Notes: generated from the sequence alone by a model not told the origin. A DNA stretch of 33,306 bases from Vibrionaceae bacterium (GCA_018222805.1 JAAEZQ010000038.1:1-33306); one strand, 5' to 3'; positions 15,843 through 24,513 are shown, counted from the stretch's first letter. Program-made: numbers and translations.

Positions 15843-16970
15843 ATGACTACTGAAAAAATTAATCTACTCGACTTTGATCGCAAAGGCATGCGTCAATTTT
15901 TCGCGGAAGAACTAGGCGAGAAAGCGTTTCGTGCTGATCAGGTTATGAAGTGGATCTACCATTTCGGTGTTGATGACTTCGACAACATGACGAACATCAA
16001 CAAGAAACTACGTGAAAAACTTCAGCACAAGTGTGAAATCAAAGCGCCTGTGGTTGCTGAGGCTCAACACTCTTCTGACGGTACTATTAAGTGGGCGATG
16101 AAGGTTGGTGATCAGGACGTAGAAACGGTTTACATCCCTGAAGACGATCGCGCAACATTGTGTGTTTCTTCTCAGGTTGGTTGTGCATTGGAATGTAAAT
16201 TCTGTTCAACGGCTCAACAGGGTTTTAACCGTAACCTTAAAGTGTCTGAAATCATTGGTCAGGTATGGCGTGCTGCACGTGAAATCGGCCTAGAGAAGGA
16301 AACTGGACGTCGCCCCATCACTAACGTGGTAATGATGGGTATGGGTGAGCCTCTTCTGAATATGAAAAACCTGATCCCAGCATTGGAAATCATGCTGGAT
16401 GATTTAGGTTTTGGTTTATCGAAGCGCCGAGTCACAGTATCGACGTCCGGCGTTGTGTCTGGCCTAGATCAGATGACCGGAAAAATTGATGTTGCATTGG
16501 CAATCTCTCTTCATGCGCCGAACGATAAGTTGCGCAGTGAAATTATGCCAATCAACGACCGTTGGGATATTCAAGATTTCTTAGCATCTGTGCGTCGTTA
16601 CATCGCTTCGTCTAACGCGAACCGTGGCAAAGTGACGGTAGAGTACGTATTGCTTGATCATGTTAATGACGACATGGACCATGCGCGTGAGTTAGCAGAG
16701 CTCATGAAAGATACGCCATGTAAGATTAACTTGATTCCGTTTAACCCGTACCCAGGTTCACCGTATAAGAAGCCAAGCAACTCTCGTATTGACCGCTTCC
16801 AAAAGACTTTGATGCAGTACGAGCATACTGTTACCGTTCGTAAGACTCGTGGTGATGATATCGATGCAGCATGTGGTCAGCTTGTTGGTGACGTTATTGA
16901 CCGCACCAAGCGTACCGCTGCGTTAAAAGCGGCACGTGGTGCGGATACAATCGAAGTCAAAGCAGTATAA
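15843..16970 (+). CDS. rlmN: Dual-specificity 23S rRNA/tRNA adenine-C2 methyltransferase RlmN
   Basis: RlmN is a radical S-adenosylmethionine enzyme that methylates A2503 of 23S rRNA and A37 of some tRNAs. The start is set at ATG 15843 (MTTEKINLLDFD), which has GAGAGG at 15833-15838 and matches relatives. An upstream in-frame ATG would add eight unrelated residues and lies closer to the promoter. The resulting 375-residue protein has the [4Fe-4S] cysteines Cys114, Cys118 and Cys121 (GCALECKFCSTAQQGF). The second catalytic cysteine is Cys344 (DDIDAACGQL). It depends on the Fe-S system encoded upstream. Confidence 0.97.
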   Translation: MTTEKINLLDFDRKGMRQFFAEELGEKAFRADQVMKWIYHFGVDDFDNMTNINKKLREKLQHKCEIKAPVVAEAQHSSDGTIKWAMKVGDQDVETVYIPEDDRATLCVSSQVGCALECKFCSTAQQGFNRNLKVSEIIGQVWRAAREIGLEKETGRRPITNVVMMGMGEPLLNMKNLIPALEIMLDDLGFGLSKRRVTVSTSGVVSGLDQMTGKIDVALAISLHAPNDKLRSEIMPINDRWDIQDFLASVRRYIASSNANRGKVTVEYVLLDHVNDDMDHARELAELMKDTPCKINLIPFNPYPGSPYKKPSNSRIDRFQKTLMQYEHTVTVRKTRGDDIDAACGQLVGDVIDRTKRTAALKAARGADTIEVKAV

Positions 16971-16984
16971 GTTGTGTGAACTTA

Positions 16985-17018
16985 AAAATAGCCAGAGCCT
17001 TTTGCTCTGGCTATTTTG
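16985..17018 (+). terminator. Strong terminator after rlmN
   Basis: AAAATAGCCAGAGC (16985-16998) pairs over 14 perfect pairs with GCTCTGGCTATTTT (17004-17017) around CTTTT. Confidence 0.9.
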
Positions 17019-17487
17019 TTTACAGAGATCGCCATAAGCAAATAACTTTAATGATAGGTAATGCATAGCGTTTTATCAGCGGTGTAGGTGGCGTAAAAAT
17101 CGCGATGCTGAAGTTGTTGCCTGAGGTTGTTTCACATCATAACTCTGTGCTTAAAGTGGAATTGCGTAGAATTTCCAATTACAGTGTCAAAGTTTGGACA
17201 AAAGCTTGAGCAATCTGTTAGTTTGAGTGGAAAGAGTTTTTGTCTTTGTTATACATTGTCTTATCATGTTGTATAACACTTACGACAACATCGGAAAATC
17301 TCGGCTTATTCTCCCATACGTTTTGCTGATATCTGCGAGGCGAGTATTCACATCCAAAGCTCAGAGAATTTCTTAAAATTATTACTTTGGTTAACATGAT
17401 TAGGCTAGCTTTCTTTAAAAGGCCTTAAGAACAACAACGAAAATAAATAACCGTGTTAGCCACTAAAACAGACTAAAAACCATCATT
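17019..17487. other. Gene-free stretch between rlmN and rodZ (pilF position)
   Basis: About 470 bases after the rlmN terminator hold no recognisable gene, tRNA or long open frame. In Pseudomonas aeruginosa the pilus-biogenesis lipoprotein gene pilF lies here, between rlmN and the rodZ-like gene. I see no PilF-like (TPR) coding trace in any frame by eye. The stretch contains the inverted repeat listed at 17247-17278, and the rodZ promoter must lie in it, but I could not assign the boxes. Confidence 0.7.
17247..17278 (+). repeat. Inverted repeat TGTTATACA / TGTATAACA
   Basis: The 9-base arms (17247-17255 and 17270-17278) are perfect reverse complements separated by 14 bases. A competing pair TTGTC/GACAA (17256-17260, 17284-17288) overlaps it. 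No T run follows, so it is more like an operator or an RNA structural element than a terminator. Confidence 0.6.
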
Positions 17488-18438
17488 ATGACAGAACACG
17501 AAAATACGAATGAAGTACCGCTTTCTATCGAAGCGGGCACACTATTGAAAAACAAACGCGAATCATTAGGTATGACACAAAAGCAAGTTGCTGATCGCCT
17601 GAGGCTTCGCGTTTCTGTTATTGAAGATATTGAAAATAATCGATTTGAATCGCAACAAGTAGCGACGTTTACTCGTGGTTACTTGCGCTCGTATGCCAAA
17701 GTGGTTGGTCTTGATGAAAAAGTGGTGTTAACCGCATTAGAGCAAACTGCCAATATACAACCGAAAGATCAAGAAATCGAAATGCAGAGCTTTTCTCGCA
17801 AAACAAAACATGAAAAGCACAACAGCCGTATTATGTTTCTGACCTGGGTTATCGCGATAGTGATTACAGGTATCTCTGCAGCCTGGTGGTGGCAAAACCA
17901 ACAGGATAATAGTCTGACTCAGGTTGTGACAGATTCCAGTGTTGAAGTGCTTAAACCCAGCGCAGAAGAGTTGGCTGACATCGACCAAATGAGTGCTGAA
18001 GAGTTAATCGCGAGCGCTCCAGCAGATATTGCTGCTTCAACAGAGCAGCCAGTAGAAACAGACGAAACGTTAAGCTTTGCAGAAGCAACAGAGGCTTTAC
18101 CTAGTGAAGAACTAGCAAGCACAGACGTGGAAGAGCCTGTTGCAGTGATTGAAGAGGCTGAGGTTATTGAAGAGCCAGCGATCATCGTGCCGGAAGGGAT
18201 GACCCTTCTCACTATGACATTCAAAGCAGATTGCTGGATTCAGGTGAAAGATACTAACGGCAAAACGTTGGTAAGTGGCACCCATAAACCAGGCCAGGAT
18301 GTAGAACTTACCGGAAAAGCACCATTTAAAGTGATATTGGGCGCGCCGGAAGGGGTTACAATGACATTTGCGAGTGAACCTGTCGACCTTTCTGGGTATA
18401 CTTCAGGCAAAGTCGCTAGATTCACTTTACCGTTATAA
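17488..18438 (+). CDS. rodZ: Cytoskeletal membrane protein RodZ
   Basis: RodZ links the MreB filament to the elongation machinery and keeps rod or curved cell shape. The 316-residue protein has a cytoplasmic helix-turn-helix domain at about 15-80 (GMTQKQVADRLRLRVSVIEDIENN), which binds MreB in relatives. A basic linker is followed by one membrane segment near 114-135 (RIMFLTWVIAIVITG). Then come an acidic, low-complexity periplasmic linker rich in Glu, Ala and Ser, and a beta-rich C-terminal domain (DUF4115) from about 230. The ribosome site before the ATG is poor. ispG starts 6 bases after its stop, so the two are co-transcribed. Confidence 0.94.
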   Translation: MTEHENTNEVPLSIEAGTLLKNKRESLGMTQKQVADRLRLRVSVIEDIENNRFESQQVATFTRGYLRSYAKVVGLDEKVVLTALEQTANIQPKDQEIEMQSFSRKTKHEKHNSRIMFLTWVIAIVITGISAAWWWQNQQDNSLTQVVTDSSVEVLKPSAEELADIDQMSAEELIASAPADIAASTEQPVETDETLSFAEATEALPSEELASTDVEEPVAVIEEAEVIEEPAIIVPEGMTLLTMTFKADCWIQVKDTNGKTLVSGTHKPGQDVELTGKAPFKVILGAPEGVTMTFASEPVDLSGYTSGKVARFTLPL

Positions 18439-18444
18439 AAAATT

Positions 18445-19563
18445 ATGCAACACGAATCTCCAATTATTCGTCGTAAATCGACGCGTATTTATGTGGGTGA
18501 TGTGCCAATTGGTGATGGTGCGCCAATTGCTGTACAGTCAATGACCAACACTCGCACGACTGACGTAGAAGCGACAGTCGCACAAATCCGAGCACTAGAA
18601 AAAGTTGGCGCAGATATCGTACGTGTTTCTGTACCTACGATGGATGCTGCTGAAGCCTTTAAACTGATCAAACAGCAAGTCTCTGTTCCGTTGGTCGCCG
18701 ATATTCACTTTGATTATCGTATTGCGCTTAAAGTGGCAGAGTACGGTGTTGACTGTTTGCGCATCAACCCAGGTAACATCGGCAACGAGGAGCGAATTCG
18801 CTCAGTAGTTGACTGTGCCCGTGACAAAAACATTCCAATCCGTATTGGCGTTAATGGCGGTTCTTTAGAAAAAGATCTGCAGATGAAGTACGGTGAACCA
18901 ACCCCAGAAGCTCTGGTAGAGTCGGCAATGCGTCACGTGGATCATTTGGATCGTCTTAACTTTGATCAATTCAAAGTGAGCGTGAAAGCATCGGATGTTT
19001 TCCTTGCGGTAGATTCATACCGTCTTTTAGCGAAGAAAATTGACCAGCCCCTACACTTGGGTATTACCGAAGCGGGTGGAGCGCGTGCTGGTGCCGTGAA
19101 GTCTTCTGTAGGCTTGGGCATGCTTCTGGCTGAAGGTATCGGTGATACTTTGCGTATCTCTCTTGCTGCGGATCCGGTTGAAGAGATCAAAGTTGGTTTC
19201 GATATTCTGAAGTCCCTACGCATTCGTTCACGCGGAATTAACTTCATTGCGTGTCCAAGCTGTTCTCGTCAGGAATTTGATGTTATCGGGACAGTCAATG
19301 CACTTGAAGAGCGTTTGGAAGACATCATCACCCCGATGGATGTATCGATTATCGGTTGTGTCGTCAATGGTCCGGGTGAAGCAGAAGTTTCTCATTTAGG
19401 CTTGGCTGGTAGTAACAAGAAGAGTGCGTTCTATGAAGATGGTAAACGCCAGAAAGAGCGCTTTGATAACAACGACCTTGTGGATCAGCTAGAAGCTAAG
19501 ATTCGTGCGAAAGCGTCTATGATGGACAGCAATAGTCGCATCGAAGTAAAAGTACAAGATTAA
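18445..19563 (+). CDS. ispG: 4-hydroxy-3-methylbut-2-enyl-diphosphate synthase IspG
   Basis: IspG catalyses the penultimate step of the MEP isoprenoid pathway, opening the cyclic diphosphate MEcPP to HMBPP. It uses a [4Fe-4S] cluster. The 372-residue protein has the ligands Cys270 and Cys273 (ACPSCSRQ), Cys305 (GCVVNGPGEA) and Glu312. The N-terminal TIM-barrel blocks include VQSMTNTRTTDVEAT (30-44). It follows rodZ with a 6-base gap and precedes hisS by 26 bases, the conserved gammaproteobacterial order. Confidence 0.98.
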   Translation: MQHESPIIRRKSTRIYVGDVPIGDGAPIAVQSMTNTRTTDVEATVAQIRALEKVGADIVRVSVPTMDAAEAFKLIKQQVSVPLVADIHFDYRIALKVAEYGVDCLRINPGNIGNEERIRSVVDCARDKNIPIRIGVNGGSLEKDLQMKYGEPTPEALVESAMRHVDHLDRLNFDQFKVSVKASDVFLAVDSYRLLAKKIDQPLHLGITEAGGARAGAVKSSVGLGMLLAEGIGDTLRISLAADPVEEIKVGFDILKSLRIRSRGINFIACPSCSRQEFDVIGTVNALEERLEDIITPMDVSIIGCVVNGPGEAEVSHLGLAGSNKKSAFYEDGKRQKERFDNNDLVDQLEAKIRAKASMMDSNSRIEVKVQD

Positions 19564-19589
19564 TCTCAACGAGAATTACGGTAAGTATT

Positions 19590-20858
19590 GTGGCAAAAAC
19601 AATTCAAGCAATTCGAGGCATGAACGACTGCCTCCCAACTCAATCACCACTGTGGCAAAAGCTAGAAAGCACAGTGAAAAGTGTAATTAGCGCATACGGC
19701 TATAACGAAATGCGCATGCCAATCGTTGAGATGACACATCTATTTAGTCGCGCAATTGGTGAAGTGACTGACGTCGTTGAAAAAGAAATGTACACGTTCG
19801 AAGATCGTAACGGCGACAGCCTGACGCTTCGTCCGGAAGGTACTGCAGGTTGTGTACGTGCAGGGATCGAAAACGGTCTACTGTACAACCAAGAACAACG
19901 CGTTTGGTACATGGGCCCAATGTTCCGTCACGAGCGTCCTCAAAAAGGTCGTTACCGTCAATTCCACCAATGTGGCGTGGAAGTATTTGGCTTAAATGGC
20001 CCTGACGTTGATGCAGAACTTATCATGATGACGGCGCGTCTATGGCGTGAACTAGGTATCGATAAGCACGTTCGCCTTGAGCTAAACTCAATTGGTTCAC
20101 TAGAAGCACGCGCTAACTACCGTGAAGCTCTGATTGCCTTCCTAGAACAGCATATGGATGTTCTGGATGAAGACTGTAAACGTCGTATGCACACTAACCC
20201 TCTGCGTGTTCTTGACACTAAAAACCCTGATGTTCAGGCTATTTTAGGGGACGCTCCTCGTCTTTCTGAACACTTAGACGAAGAATCTAAGCAACATTTT
20301 GCAGGTCTGTGTGAACTTCTTGATGCTGCAGGCATCGAATACACTGTTAACGAACGTCTTGTTCGTGGTCTGGACTACTACAACCGCACTGTATTTGAGT
20401 GGATTACTGAAAGCTTAGGTGCACAAGGTACGGTATGTGGCGGTGGTCGTTATGACGGTCTGGTTGAACAGCTAGGTGGTAAAGCAACGCCAGCAGTTGG
20501 CTTTGCTATGGGCCTTGAGCGCCTAGTGCTTATGCTGGAAACACTAGAACTGACTGATGTACGTCGCAACGTTGACGTATACGTCGTGACTGCGGGCGAA
20601 GGTACCATGATGGCAGGGATGAAACTTGCCGAGCAGCTTCGTGAAGAGGTACCTGGCGTACGTGTGATGAATCACTTTGGTGGCGGTAACTTCAAGAAAC
20701 AGTTTAAACGCGCAGATAAAGTTGGTGCTGTAGTAGCATTGGTTCTGGGTGAGAACGAAGTTGCGGATAACACCGTAGTATTGAAAGACTTGGCTGGCGG
20801 TGAGCAACAGACTTACAACCAAGCCGAAGTTGCTGAAAAGATCGCAGCACTGATTTAA
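19590..20858 (+). CDS. hisS: Histidyl-tRNA synthetase
   Basis: HisS charges tRNA-His. The 422-residue class II synthetase has motif 1 around 41-60 and motif 2 GPMFRHERPQKGRYRQFHQ (109-127). The histidine-specific signature is RGLDYYNRTVFEW (259-271), and motif 3 GFAMGLERLVL lies near 305. A C-terminal anticodon-binding domain follows. The start is GTG at 19590, giving the family N-terminus MAKTIQAIRGMNDCLP; the ribosome site is weak. Confidence 0.98.
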   Translation: MAKTIQAIRGMNDCLPTQSPLWQKLESTVKSVISAYGYNEMRMPIVEMTHLFSRAIGEVTDVVEKEMYTFEDRNGDSLTLRPEGTAGCVRAGIENGLLYNQEQRVWYMGPMFRHERPQKGRYRQFHQCGVEVFGLNGPDVDAELIMMTARLWRELGIDKHVRLELNSIGSLEARANYREALIAFLEQHMDVLDEDCKRRMHTNPLRVLDTKNPDVQAILGDAPRLSEHLDEESKQHFAGLCELLDAAGIEYTVNERLVRGLDYYNRTVFEWITESLGAQGTVCGGGRYDGLVEQLGGKATPAVGFAMGLERLVLMLETLELTDVRRNVDVYVVTAGEGTMMAGMKLAEQLREEVPGVRVMNHFGGGNFKKQFKRADKVGAVVALVLGENEVADNTVVLKDLAGGEQQTYNQAEVAEKIAALI

Positions 20859-20900
20859 GTCTTTTAGTAAGCTAGTAATTTTATCCTAGTTCGTTCTTTG

Positions 20901-20924
20901 AGGCTCCCAACTGTGGAGCCTTTA
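20901..20924 (+). terminator. Hairpin after hisS (weak terminator)
   Basis: AGGCTCC (20901-20907) and GGAGCCT (20915-20921) form a 7-bp stem with a 7-base loop and only TTTAAA behind it. A second hairpin follows within 20 bases. Partial termination or mRNA processing is likely. Confidence 0.55.
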
Positions 20925-20938
20925 AACGAGATGGGAAC

Positions 20939-20960
20939 AATGGCATCTTTGCTGCCATTT
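20939..20960 (+). other. Second hairpin before yfgM
   Basis: AATGGCA (20939-20945) and TGCCATT (20953-20959) pair perfectly around a 7-base loop, 22 bases before the yfgM GTG. No T tract of note. It is tandem with the hairpin at 20901. Confidence 0.5.
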
Positions 20961-20982
20961 ACATGTTTTAAGAGGACAGGAA

Positions 20983-21597
20983 GTGGAACTTTACGATACT
21001 GAAGAACAACAAGTTGAAGCTATTAAAGACTGGTGGAAAGAGAACGGCAAAGCCGTCATCATCGGTGCAGTTGTTGGTCTAGGTGGTTTATTTGGCTGGC
21101 GTTACTACCAGGATTCAGTGATTCAGGCGAGTGAAGCTGCTTCACAAAACTACACGATAGCGATTGATGCATTGCAGGACAAAGGCGTTGATGCACAGGC
21201 TGAAGTTCAAGCTTTCATCGACTCAAGCAAAGTAAAAGAATATTCAGTATTGGCCGCTCTGCAACTCGCGAAATCACAAGTTGAAGCACAAGATCTTTCT
21301 GCTGCGCTTGAGCAACTAAAATGGGCTCAAAGTAGTACTCAGGATCTCGCATTGTCACCACTTATCAGTTACCGCATTGCTCGTATTGAAGCGGAACTGG
21401 GTAACTTTGATGCAGCAACGTCTGAGCTAAACAAAGTCGCTGATACTGCATGGACTGGTCGTATCGCAGAACTTCGTGGTGATATCGCTCTTCGTCAAGG
21501 TGACAAAGATGCCGCTTATGCTGCTTATACTGAAGCGCAACAAGCGACGGATGCAAGCCCGACACTACAAATGAAATTGGACGATCTGGCGAAGTAA
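20983..21597 (+). CDS. yfgM: Ancillary SecYEG translocon subunit YfgM
   Basis: YfgM is an inner-membrane protein with a periplasmic TPR domain. In E. coli it associates with PpiD and the SecYEG channel and influences envelope stress signalling. The 204-residue product has a short cytoplasmic start, a membrane segment at about 23-41 (GKAVIIGAVVGLGGLFGWRYY) and helical TPR-like repeats after it. The start is GTG at 20983 with AGAGGACAGGA just before. bamB follows after 12 bases, the usual pairing of two envelope-assembly genes. Confidence 0.93.
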   Translation: MELYDTEEQQVEAIKDWWKENGKAVIIGAVVGLGGLFGWRYYQDSVIQASEAASQNYTIAIDALQDKGVDAQAEVQAFIDSSKVKEYSVLAALQLAKSQVEAQDLSAALEQLKWAQSSTQDLALSPLISYRIARIEAELGNFDAATSELNKVADTAWTGRIAELRGDIALRQGDKDAAYAAYTEAQQATDASPTLQMKLDDLAK

Positions 21598-21609
21598 GGA
21601 CCGCATTGG

Positions 21610-22770
21610 ATGAAAAGAGTCTTTAAAAAAGCCTTGTTAGGGGTGTTAACGATGGGAGTTCTTGCAGGTTGTGCAAGCGAAGAAGATACCATCGTTATGG
21701 CACCGCTGCCTCAAGTTGACAGTGAGTTTACTACTCACACTGAATGGAGCTCATCGGTTGGTGATGGCGTAGGTCATTACTTCTCAAAACTGTCTCCAGT
21801 TTATGCTAACGGTACTCTATTTGTTGCCAGCCGTGACGGTATCGTCAAAGCATTGGATCCAGAAAACGGCAAGCCATTATGGGAATCAGACTTGGAAGAA
21901 AGCGTCGTTGCGAGGCTTTCTGGTGGCATCACTGCTGCTTATGGAAACCTATATATTGGTTCTGACAATGGTGACGTAATAGCGCTTTCTCAAGAGACAG
22001 GCGAAGTGAATTGGCGTGTTAAGGTTGGCGGAGAAGTACTGGCAAAGCCAGTTGCTGATTCTGGTTTGATCATCATTAATACCAGCCAAGGCACTCTTGT
22101 TGCTCTTAATGAAAGCACTGGTGAGCAACGCTGGGCACTGAGCACTGAAGTTCCAAACCTGACTTTACGTGGTGACAGTACACCTGTTGCGATCGGAGGC
22201 GGTGTTTTCTGGGGTACGGCAAATGGCCGACTAGCTGCGGCGATTGTAGAACGTGGACAACTGATTTGGCAACAGCCAGTCGGTACGCCAAAAGGTGCAA
22301 CGGAAATTGACCGTTTGGTTGACGTTGACGCTTCGCCAATCGTACTTGGTGGCACTCTTTTTACCATCGGTTTTAATGGCCAGTTAATTGCAGTTGATTT
22401 ACGTTCTGCTAACCCTATTTGGAAGCGTAATTATTCATCGGCGAATGATATGGCAACGGATGGTAGTCGTCTGTTTGTCATCACTGAAAAAGATCACGTT
22501 GTCGCTGTTGATGCGAGAAGTGGCACAGAGTTGTGGGAAAACAGCTTACTAGAGCACCGTCAGCTGACGGCGCCAGTTGTGATAGGCAATTATCTGGTCG
22601 TTGGTGACACATTGGGTTATCTGCACTGGATGGATCGCTCAACTGGTGATTTTGTTGCGCAGCAATATATTGATGACAGCGGCTTTGCCGTTGGTCCGAC
22701 ATTGCTGTCTGATGGTTATGTCCTTACTACTCGCAACGGCGATGTAAAGAAACTAACCATTAACGAATAA
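21610..22770 (+). CDS. bamB: Outer membrane assembly lipoprotein BamB
   Basis: BamB is the beta-propeller lipoprotein of the BAM complex that inserts outer-membrane proteins. The 386-residue precursor has a lipoprotein signal ending VLAGC, with Cys21 as the lipidated residue and Ala22 after it, consistent with outer-membrane sorting. The mature part carries repeated blades with PQQ-like motifs such as GIVKALDPENGKPLWE, GDVIALSQETGEVNWR and GTLVALNESTGEQRWA. It lies between yfgM and der, as in most gammaproteobacteria. Confidence 0.97.
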   Translation: MKRVFKKALLGVLTMGVLAGCASEEDTIVMAPLPQVDSEFTTHTEWSSSVGDGVGHYFSKLSPVYANGTLFVASRDGIVKALDPENGKPLWESDLEESVVARLSGGITAAYGNLYIGSDNGDVIALSQETGEVNWRVKVGGEVLAKPVADSGLIIINTSQGTLVALNESTGEQRWALSTEVPNLTLRGDSTPVAIGGGVFWGTANGRLAAAIVERGQLIWQQPVGTPKGATEIDRLVDVDASPIVLGGTLFTIGFNGQLIAVDLRSANPIWKRNYSSANDMATDGSRLFVITEKDHVVAVDARSGTELWENSLLEHRQLTAPVVIGNYLVVGDTLGYLHWMDRSTGDFVAQQYIDDSGFAVGPTLLSDGYVLTTRNGDVKKLTINE

Positions 22771-22791
22771 TATCGTGATATAATTCACATT

Positions 22792-22825
22792 CGGCTCCTG
22801 GCTGGTGACAGTTAGGAGCCGTTTT
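22792..22825 (+). terminator. Terminator after bamB
   Basis: CGGCTCCT (22792-22799) and AGGAGCCG (22814-22821) form a perfect 8-bp stem around 14 bases, followed by TTTTG. It separates der from the genes before it. Confidence 0.78.
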
Positions 22826-22867
22826 GTTGTTTGAAATTATTATTTATTAACAGTTATTCCTGACGTG

Positions 22868-22920
22868 GTTATAGGTAAAACCTGGTTTGATTTGGCATTG
22901 GGCAAGTCGTTACCTATAAC
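22868..22920 (+). repeat. 11-bp inverted repeat framing the der promoter
   Basis: GTTATAGGTAA (22868-22878) and TTACCTATAAC (22910-22920) are perfect reverse complements with 31 bases between. The right arm contains the proposed -10 box of der, and the arm centres are 42 bp apart, about four helical turns. This fits an operator pair; a long-loop RNA hairpin is less likely because the left arm lies upstream of the predicted start. Confidence 0.65.
22892..22920 (+). promoter_or_regulatory. der promoter
   Basis: TTGGCA (22892-22897) and TATAAC (22915-22920) match at 5/6 each with a 17-base gap, and the leader would be about 24 bases. A second, upstream candidate TTAACA/TATAGG (22847-22852, 22870-22875) also has a 17-base gap. 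Confidence 0.65.
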
Positions 22921-22950
22921 TACAGAAGAAAGATTATTGTAGAGGTTGTT

Positions 22951-24447
22951 ATGGTACCTGTTGTGGCCCTAGTTGGGCGTCCGAATGTAGGTAAATCTAC
23001 ACTATTTAACCGATTGACACGCACTCGTGACGCTTTGGTTGCGGACTTTCCTGGCCTAACGCGAGACCGTAAATATGGCCAAGCTAAACTTGGTGAAGAG
23101 CACGAGTTCATCGTCATTGATACCGGCGGTATTGATGGCACGGAAGAAGGCGTAGAAACAAAGATGGCCGAGCAGTCGTTAGCGGCCATTGATGAAGCTG
23201 ACGTAGTGCTATTCCTTGTTGATGGTCGTGCTGGTCTTACGTCTTCTGATGAAGCGATTGCGGAGCACCTGCGTAAAATTGAAAAGCCAGCAATGCTGGT
23301 AGTAAACAAAATTGACGGTATTGATGCCGATGCTGCTTGTGCGGATTTCTGGAAACTGGGTGTCGATGACATGTACCAGATTGCAGCTGCTCATGGCCGT
23401 GGCGTGACCGCGCTACTTGAGCGTGCTCTGGCGCCGTTCTTTGATGACTTGCTGACCAGTGAGTCAGAAGAAGGTGAGATTGAAGATCTGACTGAATTTG
23501 AAGATGCGGAGATCCTCGAAGAAGAGTACAGCGAAGAAGAAGCGGAACAAGAGTTTCAACGTCTGCAGGAGCAGCCAATCAAACTTGCAATCATTGGCCG
23601 TCCAAATGTTGGTAAATCAACGTTGACCAACCGTATTCTGGGTGAAGAGCGTGTCGTTGTTTATGATATGCCTGGCACTACTCGTGACTCTATCTACATT
23701 CCAATGGAACGTGATGGTCGTGAATACGTACTTATTGACACTGCGGGGGTACGTCGTCGTGGTCGTATCAATGAAACCGTTGAGAAATTCTCAGTAGTTA
23801 AAACGTTGAAGGCTGTAGAAGATGCAAACGTAGTTCTACTGGTTATCGATGCTCGTGAGAACATTTCTGATCAAGACTTGAGTCTGCTCGGTTTTGCTCT
23901 GAACGCTGGTCGCTCTATCGTACTTGCTGTAAACAAGTGGGATGGTCTGGATAACGATGTGAAAGAGAGCGTGAAGAAAGAGCTAGACCGTCGTCTGGGC
24001 TTTGTCGACTTCGCTCGAATTCACTTTATCTCAGCATTGCACGGTACCGGAGTTGGCCACTTGTTTGAGTCAATTCAGGAAGCATACAAGTCTGCAACGA
24101 CACGTGTAGGTACTTCAGTGCTGACTCGTATCATGAAGATGGCCGTTGATGATCACCAACCACCTATGGTTCGTGGTCGCCGAATTAAGCTGAAATACGC
24201 ACACGCAGGTGGTTATAACCCACCAATCGTCGTAATTCACGGTAATATGGTTCGTGAGCTACCAGATTCGTACAAGCGCTATCTAATGAACTATTTCCGC
24301 AAGTCTCTGGAAATCATGGGTACACCAATCCGTATTAACTTCCAGAACAGTGAGAACCCATTTGAGAATCGTACCAACAAACTTACGATTTCTCAGGAAC
24401 GTAAGCGCAAGCGCATGATGTCTGCGGTTAAAAACCGTAACAAATAA
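22951..24447 (+). CDS. der: Ribosome-assembly GTPase Der (EngA)
   Basis: Der is a double-GTPase needed for 50S subunit assembly. The 498-residue protein has G-domain 1 with GRPNVGKST (9-17), DTGG near 57 and NKID (119-122). An acidic linker rich in Glu follows at about 171-205. G-domain 2 has GRPNVGKST (216-224), DTAG near 263 and NKWD (328-331). A KH-like C-terminal domain ends in a basic tail (RKRKRMMSAVKNRNK). AGAGG (22940-22944) precedes the ATG. Confidence 0.98.
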   Translation: MVPVVALVGRPNVGKSTLFNRLTRTRDALVADFPGLTRDRKYGQAKLGEEHEFIVIDTGGIDGTEEGVETKMAEQSLAAIDEADVVLFLVDGRAGLTSSDEAIAEHLRKIEKPAMLVVNKIDGIDADAACADFWKLGVDDMYQIAAAHGRGVTALLERALAPFFDDLLTSESEEGEIEDLTEFEDAEILEEEYSEEEAEQEFQRLQEQPIKLAIIGRPNVGKSTLTNRILGEERVVVYDMPGTTRDSIYIPMERDGREYVLIDTAGVRRRGRINETVEKFSVVKTLKAVEDANVVLLVIDARENISDQDLSLLGFALNAGRSIVLAVNKWDGLDNDVKESVKKELDRRLGFVDFARIHFISALHGTGVGHLFESIQEAYKSATTRVGTSVLTRIMKMAVDDHQPPMVRGRRIKLKYAHAGGYNPPIVVIHGNMVRELPDSYKRYLMNYFRKSLEIMGTPIRINFQNSENPFENRTNKLTISQERKRKRMMSAVKNRNK

Positions 24448-24455
24448 TCGAGTTC

Positions 24456-24488
24456 AAAAATACCCAAGTTTTACTTGGGTATTTTTTT
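24456..24488 (+). terminator. Strong terminator after der
   Basis: AAAAATACCCAAG (24456-24468) pairs with CTTGGGTATTTTT (24474-24486) around five bases and runs into seven T residues. Confidence 0.93.
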
Positions 24489-24513
24489 ATCTTCAAAACA
24501 CAGAACAACACAT

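Noticed and set aside
17105..17209. 34-residue open frame (MLKLLPEVV...) in the rlmN-rodZ gap
   Set aside because: No clear ribosome site, no likeness to PilF or any small protein I know, and an open frame of this size is expected by chance.
24475..24513. 13-residue extension of the AlaX-like protein
   Set aside because: The start codon falls inside the der terminator hairpin.
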